NCBI GenBank assembly: GCA_025716855.1
Contig: JAIXMQ010000019.1
Span: forward strand, 275,001 to 339,000
DNA: 64,000 bases
Direction of reading: 5' to 3'
From: Pilaira anomala
Taxonomy: Eukaryota > Mucoromycota > Mucoromycetes > Mucorales > Mucoraceae
Part shown: positions 23,205 to 34,918 of the stretch, one piece after another
Layout of the letters: every line of letters starts with the position of its first letter
How positions within the stretch are numbered: position 1 is the stretch's first letter
Notes under the pieces: generated by a model
What the model was told of the DNA's origin: nothing
What the model saw: only the letters and a program-made list of their open reading frames with translations
Database searches by the model: none
Program-made: the position numbers and the translations under genes

Positions 23205-24079
23205 ACTTTGAACTTAAAATTTTTTTTGGTTTAATATATAAATTTAGAATTTTTAAAAGTCACGTGAAAAACACGTGACTACTATGTGTAAAATCTTTAG
23301 ATTTTCAAAAGTTTAAATGATGGTTGTCGTATATAGTATTTGTTGTACCAACCATTATTTCATATGTACTTAACACTGTTTTGTAATTTCAAAAACTCTA
23401 TTTATCTGTTCTTCTAATGGATTCAACATAATTAATTTTATATTTCTTTCTGTTTGCAATAATAAAATGACTATTAATTACTACTACTTAAAAGCTTTCA
23501 ATGGATAGAGTAAAATACTCTTATAAGCTTTTTATCTGCTTAGTTTCTCCTTTATGCAAGCTTTATGTTCAGCGCTATCTTTAGGCCTTCGTTTATGAAC
23601 TCATCATTTATTTTTTGTCATTGGAAAATTAGCATTTACCAATCATCAATCAGTGGTATGCATCTGTACCTGTTATTGTTTACCCGGTTAAAATATTTAG
23701 GTAAATGATGTTGCATTTTTGAGAGTCAGTTCAACCTTTTTCTCACAGTGAACCTGTCTAACTGTTCAAACTTTATTCAATTGGGTCTTTTTTTTTACTT
23801 GGGATAGCTAAAGTACCAGAATTACTCTACTACCTATCATTCCTTAAGACCTTTAAAATAAACCCCCTTAGATCTTATTCAATGGATTAAAGTAATAAGC
23901 TTTTAAAACTATCGGCCTTTTTTTTTTTGCTGTCAAAATTGTTTTTTTAGTGGTTTTACCAGTGATGTAAAAAGAGTCATCTAAAATCCTATTGGTTGTC
24001 AAAATGAATATAAAAGTACACTTGTTCCTGTCTATTTTCTTTTTTCTGTAGCTTTCTATATCTTTACAGTTATTATATA
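23205..24079. other. Intergenic between tRNA-Ser and the aminotransferase gene
   Basis: AT-rich with no coding block. It holds the paired CACGTG inverted repeat listed separately. Confidence 0.6.
23258..23280. promoter_or_regulatory. Inverted pair of CACGTG boxes
   Basis: Perfect inverted repeat AGTCACGTG-AAAAA-CACGTGACT. Each arm contains the E-box TCACGTGA core bound by bHLH factors of the Cbf1/USF/TFE type. It lies 54-76 bp upstream of the tRNA-Ser 5' end and 800 bp upstream of the branched-chain aminotransferase gene. The regulatory role is inferred. Confidence 0.45.
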
Positions 24080-25338
24080 ATGGTTAAACCTGTCACACCC
24101 CCTTCTTCTACCTTTGATTTCTCTACTATGGGATTTCAATATAGAGATACTAACGGTTATGTAAAATACACTTGGACCGAAGAAACTGGTTGGAATGCCG
24201 GTACTTTCGAAACCGACCCAATGTTGAAGGTACACATGTGTGCTACTGGTCTTAATTACGGTCAACAGGTAAAACACAAAATTTAAACTTCTTGAACCTC
24301 AAGTCTGACGCGTCTTTTTATCCTTAGTGTTTTGAAGGTATGAAAGCCTTCCGTGACAGTGAAGGTCGTATTCGTATTTTCCGACCTTATGTCAATGCAG
24401 CTAGAATGGTGCTCAGTGCAGAAAAGGCATTCATGCCTAGCATTCCTGAAACACTCTTTGTAGAAGGTGTTCGCCGTGCAGTTGAAGCTAACCTTGAATA
24501 TGTGCCACCCAAGGAAACCGGTGGATCCCTTTATATTCGTCCTCTTCTCTTTGGTAGTGGGCCTTTCATTGGTATGGGGGCTGCTCCTGAATTTACTTTC
24601 GTTGTCTTTGTCATGCCCGTTGGCGCATTTTACCCCGATGGTGTTAAGCCTGTTGATTGTCTTATTCTCGAAGACTGTGACAGAAGTAAGTTTTTTTTAT
24701 TTTTTCATGTGAACTGAGTATTAAAAATCGAGGGGGTTTTTTTTGCATAGGTGCACCTAATGGAACAGGTGCTGCTAAATTAGGTGGTAATTATGCTCCT
24801 ACTTTTGGTCCTATTATGAAGGCAAAGAAAATGGGTTATCCTCTTACACTTCATCTTGATGCCAAAACTCGTACTTATATTGATGAATTCTCTACATCAA
24901 ACTTTGTTGCGCTTACTCCTGCTGGTAAAACAGTTGTCCCACTAAAAAAAAAAAAAATAGATGCTAATAATTTTTGAAATAGATGCTGATGGAAAGCGTA
25001 CTTTTGTCACACCTAATTCCCATACTATCTTGAGATCCGTTACTCGTCTCTCACTTGAAGATATTGCAGAAAAGTTGGGTTGGAAGGTTGAAGAAAGACA
25101 AGTGTCTTTAGAAGAAATTGAACAAGGCAAGTTCGATGAAGTTGCTGCTTGTGGTACAGCTGCTATTATTACACCTGTTCGTAAGATTGTTTATGGTGAA
25201 AAGCAAATTTTGATCGGTAAAGGTGACCAAACTGAAATTGGTCCTGGTTTTGAAAAGCTCTATAACGAATACCGTGGTATTCAAAATGGCGAAATTAAAG
25301 ATACCTTTGGTTGGATGTGGCCTGAAGAAGGCATGTAA
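24080..25338 (+). CDS. Branched-chain amino acid aminotransferase (class IV, PLP)
   Basis: Transfers amino groups between leucine, isoleucine or valine and 2-oxoglutarate. Four exons: 24080-24268, 24328-24685, 24751-24924 and 24983-25338, giving 358 residues, the usual length. Family marks: GLNYGQQ-CFEGMKAFR across intron 1, IRIFRPYVNAARM, YIRPLLFGSGPFIG, and the PLP lysine in GTGAAKLGGNYAPT. Also seen are EFSTSNFVAL, RTFVTPNSHTILRSVTRLSL and the closing CGTAAIITPVRKI. No N-terminal mitochondrial presequence is obvious (MVKPVTPPSSTFDFSTMGF), so a cytosolic (Bat2-like) form is possible. Intron 3 has two ATAG/ATGCT acceptor copies 22 nt apart; only the second keeps frame. Confidence 0.94.
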
Positions 25339-25391
25339 AAAAAAAAAAAAAAAATATAATAAACTGCATTGTACAATAAACACTTTTGTTT

Positions 25392-26849
25392 TTATTTCAT
25401 CTCACGACCAATACCATCAATTACAATTCTATAATGGCTTTTACCATTAATTAAATCTTTTACGCCTTGGTTCACACCAGCAAGGGTATTATCTACAGTA
25501 GTAACCCAAGGTCTGACACCTGTTTCATCAGCAAATTGCAACATTTCCTTTAAATCGTCAGGGCAACCAACATAAGTACCTACGATAGTTACGTTACCGT
25601 AGACAACTGCAGCAGATTCAATTACAAGTGGCTGCTCAGGGAGGTCGATCAAGATCAACTTTCCAGCTACTTTTACTAATTCAACTAATTTTGTCCAATT
25701 GGTATTCTTGCCTGAACCACATACTAACAAAACATCTACACTTCGGGTATACTTTGTATCGTAAGTTCCGTCTTCGTTTAAGATAAGAAAATCTGTAGCA
25801 CCCAACTTTGTAGCATCTTCTCTCTTGCGGTCAGAAGTAGAGATTGCCAATACTTTTTTACATTGCTTTGCTTTAGCCCATTGGATCTAATGATGCATGT
25901 TTATATACTCCACGTTTTTACAGATAAATAAATAATTAAAACTTACGGCGAGATGACCTAATCCACCAATACCCAATACACCGACAGAAGTATCTTTACC
26001 TATATTATGATGCTTGAACGGAAGATATCTAAAAGAAAGTGCTTTTAGGAATATATGATATAGGAGTTTATAATTTTAATTACGTGGTGATTCCGGCACA
26101 TAACCTAGTAGAAAAAAAAATTAGAAAGTAGGACAAAAGCGATAAGAAAAAAATCACAACTTACAAAGGAGCATCAGTATCTTTAATGTTATCGGGAATA
26201 GGAATAGCCCAATCTGCTTGCACTCGAACCTTATTAGCATAGCCCTAGTAGAAAAAAAATTAGCAAAAGAGATGATTATATAACAAGTGTATACTTTACA
26301 CCAAATGTTTTGTGACCTTTAAAATTACCATTATAAGTGGTTACTTTAGTAGGGCAATATTGACCACGCCCATTATGACAGAGCTCACAATCACCACAAG
26401 ATCTGGATACAGGGCTCACGCCAACACGTTGTCCGATAGCATGATTCTCGACTGAAGATCCAACAGCTGTGATCTTTCCAATGAATTCATGGCCAGGGAT
26501 AATGGGAAAAGTAGCTCTATTCCAGCCCTACATACATTATAAGTTAGTATTATCATGCATAGCCCGTGTTATATAACTTACATTTGTTAATTGATGAATA
26601 TCAGAGCCACAGCTAAAAACAAAAAAAAACAAAAAAAAACAAAACAAAAAAGTAGACGTTAAAAAAAGTACATTTTTGTTAAGCTATGTACACTTACATT
26701 CCACATGCAGAGACCTCGATCTCGACTTCATCTTGTTCTAAAGGTCTTGGTACAAATTCTAAAGGCTGTAAATGAGTTGTTTCGTCTTTGAGGTTATAAG
26801 GTTGTAAACCAGCATAACCAACAAATTTTTCTTCTACAGTCAAAGTCAT
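25392..26849 (-). CDS. Zinc-dependent alcohol dehydrogenase (cinnamyl/ADH6-like MDR family)
   Basis: Medium-chain dehydrogenase/reductase. Seven exons are read: 26849-26698, 26612-26582, 26527-26300, 26244-26165, 26104-26084, 26028-25947 and 25886-25392. Catalytic zinc: CGICGSDIHQ and PGHEFIG. Structural zinc: SCGDCELCHNGRGQYC. The NADP-binding Rossmann glycines are in GVLGIGGLGHLA, followed by KVLAISTSDRKREDATKLGA. Fungal members reduce aromatic and branched aldehydes with NADPH. One exon is only 21 nt (LCAGITT) and another 31 nt, both between canonical splice sites. The gene is convergent with the branched-chain aminotransferase, 53 bp apart. Both could serve amino-acid catabolism to fusel alcohols, but that link is inference from position. 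Confidence 0.92.
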
Positions 26850-29112
26850 GATAAAATAGAGAAAAAGAGAAAAAAAGGTTCGTGTGAAACTTTGCGCTTT
26901 GTTGGGGATATTCTTCTTATTTAACATTAATCTTTATTCGGTTATTTTGTACCACTTAACAATATGTTTTCTTATCTCTTGCTTTTCAACCTTCAAACTA
27001 TTAAATAGATGATTATATTGGGGCAATTCAACACTTTGGTTGCCATTGAAGTTCTTTACAGAAAAAACATAAACATTCTAATATCCTATCGGGACAATCG
27101 GTTGTTGCTTTTTACTCTCAAACTAAAAAGCAACCTTGTTTAAGCAATGCATAATTATTTTTATACACCCTTTTTCTGAAACCACTTTTTTTTATTAGGG
27201 CATTCTCAATAAGGCCTCTGAATGTTAATTTCTAACATTCAAAGAAAAAAGTAATATACTTTAATTATTCATAATTGTTTAATAGGACGTATTTCTCATG
27301 ACTCTGCAATATTCCGCTTGACAAACCTTCCAGCAGCATTCATAGGCCATTCTAGTATTTTATCTCGATATGTATATCGTAGCTGGTAGTTATCTCAGAC
27401 TTGAATTCCACATAATATGCATTAGACGAAAATGTGAGTGTCCTATAATATCCGACTTAATAACACTGAGTGAAACCTGTTAAAGGTACAACTAATGTTT
27501 CGCATTTATCAAATAGAGTGACAATTGAAAGAAATTTTGTTGTTCATTGTTCTCAGCAAAATGTTTAGGGTGAGTATATTTACACAACAAACACTGCTCA
27601 AGATATGCGTTTTATTTCTGTAGCATAAATAGTAACAATCCGCAATTTAGCCGAAAGTTTGGCCCGCATAGTAATATGAAAAAAAAAAGAAAAACCATTG
27701 AAACTTGTAAAAGAACTTACACTTTTGCTTCTGACATACAAGAAGAGACAAAAATAATGCATTCCTTCAACAATGGTTTCTTTTGGCTTTACACGAAAAA
27801 AAAGGTTTAACTGATAAGCCATTTTTAAAATGCCGTTAACTATAACATGAAAAATAACAATGTGTAATATGTATGCATAATAAATTGCAGAAAATAGCCA
27901 GAAGGAAAAAGGAAAAAAATAATCGTTGAGATCATTATGATCTACATAAAAAAAAAATAAAAAAAGACCAAGTAGTCACTAAAACTTTTGCCATGGTGCT
28001 CTGGAGCTTCGCTAACAGTACGATAAAGAACAACTTCTATTTCAAGCTACACAGCTACTCTTGGACCTATTCTCGCTAAACGTAACAAAAAATCTATTAG
28101 CAAAGGCACTGGTATCTTAAGAAAACTTCTTGCAGTATAATATGTAGCGGATGATGCTACAGTTAAAAAAGGAGACGGTGTCTCTATTGGTAACTCAAGA
28201 CCACAAAAAGGGCACGCTAACTATTGCTATTGGTATACATGTTAGTATACCACATTATAACAGACATATATGTATATATATATATATTAGGATGATGAAT
28301 TACAGGTTATTGATTTGACAAATGCTGGAATGTGTTACATATTTTATCAAATATCACTTCAGCTTCCACTACGCTTGCTTCTAGTTGGTTTGTTGTTATG
28401 TACTTCTTTTTTTTCTACTAGATTCTCCATTCACTTTTTACCCAGCTCAATGCATAACGATGCTGATTCACTTGTTCTCAAGCTTTTTTAATATACCCAC
28501 TTATAACGAGACTACATATTACACGTTTATCAGTCCCTACATAGATAAGACAAATATTTGCTATTAGGTTCAACTAAAAATAAAATTGCGTCTTGTTCAA
28601 GTCATGCAGCATATCTTTCTTGTATAGTTGACAGTAGCAGAAGAAAAATCAAAGTAAAGAATATTACTTTCAAGAAGCATAAATATGTATCCTTGAAATA
28701 AAATATTGTCAATTTTCATACTTATCCTTTACGAAACCACATTCTTGATGTAAAAATGTTCATTTTTTATCGGATATAAAAGCAATCAGTTCTGTAGTAC
28801 AAACATTACTGTCGTTTTCATGAATTTGAAACAGACATTCATGTTAAAAACGTTGTCTATTTTATAAAACACAGAACATAAATTTTATTGTCTTGGAGAT
28901 TTTTAGCTGTCATTTAGCATTCTTATAAAACCTAAACCATTTCAATATTTTCATTGAAAATAATGTTGTGATGGGGTAGAAGAATTCATATTTATATTAT
29001 ACAGAATGTTAGCATCAAAATGGGCAAAACATTCCATATTAAATAAGATTAAAAACAAAGCATCTTTTCTTCTTCACTTTTCACTTTTCACTTTTCTTTT
29101 GAAGAAATAAAG
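26850..29112. other. Intergenic; one decayed coding fragment inside
   Basis: Mostly AT-rich spacer. Apart from the remnant at 28042-28245 and a short TA repeat near 28268-28286, I see nothing. Confidence 0.55.
28042..28245 (+). pseudogene. Possible remnant of a small protein gene (one in-frame stop)
   Basis: One frame reads SSYTATLGPILAKRNKKS then GTGILRKLLAV, a TAA stop, then YVADDATVKKGDGVSIGN, ending at a TAG. The composition is more protein-like than its surroundings, and the LAKR dibasic site would fit a secreted propeptide. I cannot assign a family and see no start codon or signal peptide in frame. It could be chance. Confidence 0.3.
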
Positions 29113-30831
29113 ATGTCTTCGAATCAAAAGACAGTTCAAAAGTATATATTGGTGCTTTTCATTATATCTTCGTTCGTGAATTTGTATTCGTTTTTTTATA
29201 ATGCCCCAAAAAATTCCGAGCAACAAGATGATCATGAATTGGATTTTACTGTTGAATTACATGTCAATGAACCAGGTATTTTTTTTAAAACAATTGTATA
29301 TGTAACCCAAATACAAAAAAATTAAATAATTACTTTTTATTCAGTCATTCAAAAAGACGAAATTCATCATTTATCCACTATGTATAATATAGCAGTAACA
29401 CACGCCCCTTTAAATTGGACAGGTAAAAAAAAAAAAAAAATATTCATGTAAAATCGGCCCTCATCCTTATTATAATACAGAAAAGGACATGCAGTTTTTT
29501 AAGTCGGCTGCCGGAGAAACAGTCTTTTCACAATTGGCAGTTATCCCAGAGGTTCATGAAAAGCCAGATTTTACAAAAATGGTAGCAGCCGAAAGATTAT
29601 TTAAATCGCTCTTCATGTATTTCGATCCAATTATATCTCAAAATGCCGATATAGATCTATCTATCAAGCACGAGAAGAGTTGGGAGCTATACCAGCGATT
29701 AGAGAGCACACTTTACCCATGGATATACCCATACTGGAAGAACGCGTTTCATATTAATAACCAAACAACTGGAAAAGGTATTGTCATGTGCGTCGGCAAC
29801 GATCAATTTAAATTTGCTATCTCCTCTATTCGTGCTATTAGAGAGGTACTAGGCTGTAACCTTCCAATTGAAATATTTTTCGTTCGAGATGATGATTTAT
29901 CTATGGCTAAACGATCTTACTTGGCTACAGAGTTTAGCGACATTCGCCTCATGAAATTAGAAGATTCTATTAGTAAATATTATACACGATTTGGTGGTTG
30001 GGCTATGAAACCTTTTGCTATATTAGCTAGTAAATTTACTGAAGTCATCATGATGGATGCTGATGTCTTTTTCTTTCAAGATCCATCTCTTTTATTGAAT
30101 GATGCTGGATATAAAAAGACAGGTAGTTTGTTCTTTTATGATCGTACCTTATTACCTAATTGGGAAAAGGGTCCTGACTGGTTACGTTCGTTTTTACCTA
30201 CCATGAGTTCTTTAGTGAACGAAACACGATGGTTTCGAGGCACTTCTTCTCATGAACAAGAATCTGGTGTAGTTGTTATGAATAAGAAGAAATCTTTGTT
30301 AGGTTTATTATCTACCTGTAAATTAAATGCTCTTGTTGAACGCGATGAAGTTGTATATAAGCATGTATATGGAGATAAGGAGGTAATAAGTATATGTATA
30401 TGTATATTTGATATACTTGTATTAATCTTGATAGCGTATAGACATACTGGGTTGGACATGAAATAAGTCAGACACCTTATTCATTTGTGAAATCTTTTAG
30501 TGCCGTAATTGGCGATATGGGCCGTGGAGGTGATGATGGAGAGACCACACAGGTATGTGGTAACCAGCTTCACTTGGATGCAGAAGGTATACCTTTATGG
30601 TTAAATGGCGCGTTATATCGTGACAAAAGCAAGACTCCACTTGAATATCTTAATTTTACTTATTATGCTGAAGGCGACGACTGGGAATTTAAAACGCATT
30701 GTCTGAAAAGTCAAGATAAAATTTATGAATTTCCTAGCAAGCAAAGAGATATCGCTTTAGCTTCAGTAGAAATAAATATACAAATGCTAGAAGACACCAG
30801 ATTAGTAGAAGAAGGTAAATGGAACTCTTAA
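29113..30831 (+). CDS. MNN1-type alpha-1,3-mannosyltransferase (GT71), Golgi type II membrane protein
   Basis: Adds alpha-1,3-mannose to N- or O-glycans in the Golgi. Four exons: 29113-29275, 29345-29422, 29481-30382 and 30442-30831, giving 510 residues. The N terminus has a short cytoplasmic part and one membrane anchor (YILVLFIISSFVNLYSFFY), the type II layout. The catalytic domain shows GIVMCVGNDQFKFAISSIRA, then LPIEIFFV, FGGWAMKPFAILASKFTEV, and the metal-binding MMDADVFFFQDP (DxD). After that come WFRGTSSHEQESGVVVMNKK and, in the last exon, YWVGHEISQTPYSF. These are the recognisable blocks of the Mnn1/GT71 family. Which linkage it makes cannot be told. Confidence 0.9.
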
Positions 30832-31337
30832 TATGCAGAGTGCATAACGGTTAAAAAAGATCAATAAAAGTCACCGACTTAAATAATTATTGTAATTGGC
30901 TGGCGACTCTTTTTTTTTTTTTTTGTTGTTGTTGTATTTCTCACAATAAAATATAGGTAAAGCTTTGTTATGAGATTTATTCATTTGGCAGTATGTTAAA
31001 ATTTTAAATAAAAATGTTCTGCTGATGATTAGACCTTTTGATTCCTATTCAGACTTTCCCAAAGAGTATAGAGGTGGTTATGACTGAATGCTCTTTGTGT
31101 CTAAAATTCTTACTTCCAAACAGTGTGAGAAGAGATCTATATTATTTTGTCCTGTGCATGAATTAGAATGATGCAGCATATATTTCTTTACATCAGGCCA
31201 ATCCATATAAAACAATTAACGAATAAAGCGTGGGATAAAAATGATCTATTACAAAGGAAACTTTATTAAATGCCGTGCATATGAATGAGTGAAAACCGAA
31301 GACATTTTTTGTCATAATTTACTGATAAAAATGTAAG
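30832..31337. other. Intergenic between convergent genes
   Basis: Carries a T tract with GTT repeats near 30909-30937. No coding sequence is seen. Confidence 0.6.
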
Positions 31338-31913
31338 CTAAAAGAAAGTGTATTCATATTTTCCTTTCAGTACATCTTCAAGTTTATGTACAGTGGAAAA
31401 GACGAATTGAATACCAGTCAAAAAGGCTTTTTTGATTTCTTCAGCCTTCACAATTTCACCATAAAGAGGTTGATCCATGGTATTGACACATTCGTCGACA
31501 ACAAGAGATGGGAAACCTGCTTCGACTGCAGAGTACACAGTAGCATTGACACAGTTGTGAATCATCATACCCACCACCATCAAGTGAGTAATGCCAGTGC
31601 TGGAAAGATAATCTTTGAGGTCAGTACGGTGAAAAGCGCTTACTTCTTCCTTTTCGAAAATCTTTTCATTCGGAAGAGGCTTTACGATATCATGAATCTC
31701 AGTACCATACGAGCCTCTGATAAAAAATGGAAATTTTTCTTCCTGCTTTTTCTTCATAATGTGTTTGATGAAAATAACCTCCTTGCCGTCTCCCCGAAAT
31801 TTTTTAATCAGTTTAGCAATTGCTTCGGCAGTTTCTACAGGCTTCCAAGTAGGAAGTTTACCATCGGGAAAGTAATCATTTTGAACGTCAACGACAATAA
31901 GAGCTTCAGTCAT
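31338..31913 (-). CDS. Isochorismatase-like cysteine hydrolase, tandem copy 1
   Basis: Member of the isochorismatase/nicotinamidase-like hydrolase fold, 191 residues, no intron. The catalytic triad is visible: Asp9 in VVDVQNDYF, Lys88 in FEKEEVSAFHRT, Cys121 in VGMMIHNCVNATVYSA. Acidic-water ligand candidates lie in PDGKLPTWKP. Family members hydrolyse small amides or enol ethers; the substrate here is unknown. A paralogue lies 650 bp upstream in the same orientation. Copy 1 differs by a Lys-rich insertion (HIMKKKQEEKFPF) and a C-terminal YEYTFF. Confidence 0.92.
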   Translation of the reverse strand: MTEALIVVDVQNDYFPDGKLPTWKPVETAEAIAKLIKKFRGDGKEVIFIKHIMKKKQEEKFPFFIRGSYGTEIHDIVKPLPNEKIFEKEEVSAFHRTDLKDYLSSTGITHLMVVGMMIHNCVNATVYSAVEAGFPSLVVDECVNTMDQPLYGEIVKAEEIKKAFLTGIQFVFSTVHKLEDVLKGKYEYTFF

Positions 31914-32566
31914 TTTTATTTATGTATTTCTTTGGTAAAAAAAAAAATATTATATTTTTAAAAAGTTAAAATTATTTCTTAGATTTGAATGAAACAAGAT
32001 CCAAGCAGTCGAAAAAAAAGGCTTGGGCAACTAAAACATTTGCCTGAAAAATAGAATAAAATTTTTTGATATCTCTTACTGATTGTTCCTATTGGTCTTT
32101 AAATTATCTTCTGTAAGGGTAGTAGTGCTCTAAAGTTCTATTGGTCTTTAAATTATCTTCTGTAAGGGTAGTAGTGCTCTAAAATTAATAGCTATAATAA
32201 AAAAAGTAAGAACTGTATTTGGTTCTGGACAATAATAAAATGCACAACAAATACAAAAAACTTTTAATATTTAATCCTTCATATTTTTTAAAAGCTAAAA
32301 TACCTTCCTCTTTCTAATTCTTTCAAAATTCTATGCATCACTACCTTTTTTTATCCTCTCAGCCATGACGACCTTCTTTAGACGTATGTTAAGATGGCCT
32401 CATTATTTTTTGTAGGGATATCCCCAGCTATAAAGATATCAAATAAAACCAATAAAAAATTATGATATAAAAAAATTGTGAATCAAAAAGCTAGCTTTAT
32501 TATATATTTTGACATAAAGGGGAATTTTTATTACTGTTAACCAATAATAGGGGGATCAAAAATCAT
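31914..32566. other. Spacer between hydrolase copies
   Basis: AT-rich spacer and presumed promoter of copy 1. It contains a 49-bp direct duplication (listed separately). Confidence 0.6.
32090..32183. repeat. 49-bp direct tandem duplication
   Basis: Two copies of a unit beginning TATTGGTCTTTAAATTATCT and ending GTGCTCTAAA, period 49 bp. The copies are essentially identical over 45 bp. They lie about 180-270 bp upstream of hydrolase copy 1. Confidence 0.95.
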
Positions 32567-33136
32567 TTAAAGAGCACGGTATTTGTAGTTACCGCTCATG
32601 ATATCGTCAAGTTTATATACAACGGAGAAACCAAATTGGATACCAGTCAAGAAAGCTCTCTTGATATCTTCAGCCTTTACAACTTCACCATAAAGGGGTT
32701 GATCCATGGTGTTGACACATTCATCTACAACAATAGAGGGGAAACCTTCTTCGACAGCAGAGTATACAGTAGCATTAACACAGTTGTGGATCATCATACC
32801 AACAACAACCAAGTTGGTGATACCCTTACTTAAAAGATATTCCTTGAGCTCGGTACGTACAAAAGAACTGTTTTCTTCCTTGGTGACAATCTTGTCGGTG
32901 GGGAGAGGCTTAACAATATCGTTAATCTCAGCACCATGAGTACCCTTGACGAGGAAAGGGAATGCCTCTGGATCCTTGATGATATGTTGAACGTAGATAA
33001 CCTCCTTACCATCATCACGGAACTTCTTAATTAAAGTGGCGATATGTTCAGCAGTTTCAACGGGTCTCCAGGTAGGGAGCTTTCCATCAGGGAAATAATC
33101 GTTTTGGACGTCGACGACAATAAGAGCTTCTTTCAT
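32567..33136 (-). CDS. Isochorismatase-like cysteine hydrolase, tandem copy 2
   Basis: Paralogue of 31338-31913, 189 residues, intronless. The same catalytic residues are present: Asp9 in VVDVQNDYF, Lys in VTKEENSSFVRTEL, Cys in IHNCVNATVYSA. The two proteins are similar throughout (for example DECVNTMDQPLYGE in both), but synonymous sites differ clearly, so the duplication is older than that of the aldo/keto reductases. Codon choice here is more biased to C/G-ending codons than in copy 1, which may mean higher expression. Confidence 0.93.
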   Translation of the reverse strand: MKEALIVVDVQNDYFPDGKLPTWRPVETAEHIATLIKKFRDDGKEVIYVQHIIKDPEAFPFLVKGTHGAEINDIVKPLPTDKIVTKEENSSFVRTELKEYLLSKGITNLVVVGMMIHNCVNATVYSAVEEGFPSIVVDECVNTMDQPLYGEVVKAEDIKRAFLTGIQFGFSVVYKLDDIMSGNYKYRAL

Positions 33137-34918
33137 TTTTTAATAGTAATTAATAAATTGTTATATTTTTTTTTTGTGTCAATAAATTCGCTCTATTTAT
33201 ATTAAATTTATGATCTAGCACCGCTGACAAATTATTAAGCGGAGAAAAATAATAGAAAAACATTATAGAAAATGAAAACCATCTAGTAACTGCGACATTT
33301 GTCCTGCACCATTAACCTTATCCAATTACCATTGTTCATTAGATTTATCACACGTAAGATCGAAATTAATCGAATAAAATCTTAACTGATAATCCCCGCT
33401 TTAGATAATGTAAGATTTAAAGAAGTTCTAGAATGATATTCGACGCAATTATGAGAAACAAAACTCGCGTTTAGCTTCTTCTAGTGGCTTATAATCGACA
33501 GGAAGAGGTTTCTGTTTTATTCAAATTAAATTTAGAGAGAAATTTACTTTCTCGAACACGTCCCAATTTCGATTTCCAGAACATGCTTTCAATTTCGTTT
33601 GATTCTTCTCGGTATAATTCAATCCAACATTGTTACTTGTATCATTGTTCAATTAGTAGTATTTAGCTGAAAAAAAAAGGTCAAATACGTAATATCCGCT
33701 TGTGAATATATACATATATATATCTTCGACAAAGGTTGTAACACTAGTTGGGTAACTAGAAACCTTTTGGGTCGTAATCTCAGCTAAAAATTAGAAAATC
33801 TAGGCATTTTTCAGCTCCATACTTGTCACTTTTCCCCTTATGTAATCGTTTTTAAACTTCTTTCTGACATTAAATATATTCGGGCGCTTTAATTTCAAAA
33901 AGAAATTCCTTTCAATGCAACTTAAGGCTTTTACGGGTCAATTGAACAATAATTTTATTCCGTACGTAGTCACTGATCGAAGATTGATAAAAAACTGTTC
34001 GAATAAAATATACATTTAGTATATTTAGATATAGCATTATGTCATTACATAATTCTAGCTGCTAGAATAAGTAATGGTTAAGCAAAACTGTCGGTAAAGG
34101 TCATTTTCGTAACCGCATAACTTGGAGCTATCAAATATTTTTTATTTTAGAGACATTTAGACTAAGTACAGGTAGTTCGTTGTTAAACTTACTTGTTACT
34201 GTAAATGATTGATGTCTATTAAATAACCATATACTTTCACTCCCTCAAAGGTTTCTGTTTCGTTATATATGTATTGTTACCAGTTGGTCGGCGCCCCCAC
34301 ACTTATAAAGCCGAATAAAGAATATCTGGATACAAATATGTCTACCAAAAACATTCAATGGCCTAATCGGGCCGATTTCACACAAATTATCGAATAAGAT
34401 GACATCTGTAGGTTCAGCATTACCATCAAATGATTCTTCCATTTCTACAGCATGGGATTTGATCGAATTTCTTATTAATCTTGTTCTGAACGAATTTATG
34501 GCTATTTTATTACGTAATGAAAAAAGGTTTTATTTAATAAATACTTTCGGCTTTTTGCTTTATCAGACTTTATTTAGACGAGATAATATATTCAAAAGGA
34601 TAGTTTTCTAACATAAATAGCTTATATTTATATCACTGGTGAGATACACATAACAGAAATCCAGCTATTTATTTACGAACTATTGAAATCTAATGATTTC
34701 AGTAACAAATATTCTTGCATTAAATCACAAGCAGTTTTAGAAAAAATCCCAATTCTAATCACGTGCCGTGTATTCTATCCCAGTCATTGGAAAACGTTAG
34801 CTTCCAGTGTGCCGTGACATAGCGTTTCCGAAAACCTACAATCCAAAAAACAATTTTTGTTTGGTCCCCTTTTTCTACATAAACACTTCTTTTTTTCTAA
34901 ACTTTCTCTTTACATCAA
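33137..34918. other. Intergenic, no gene seen
   Basis: About 1.8 kb of AT-rich sequence. The ORFs at 33484-33666 and 34399-34611 have no recognisable features. A TCACGTG box lies at 34759-34765, about 155 bp upstream of VMA7. Confidence 0.5.

Noticed and set aside
31386..31961. 191-codon plus-strand ORF opposite hydrolase copy 1
   Set aside because: It is the antisense shadow of a gene with an intact catalytic triad.
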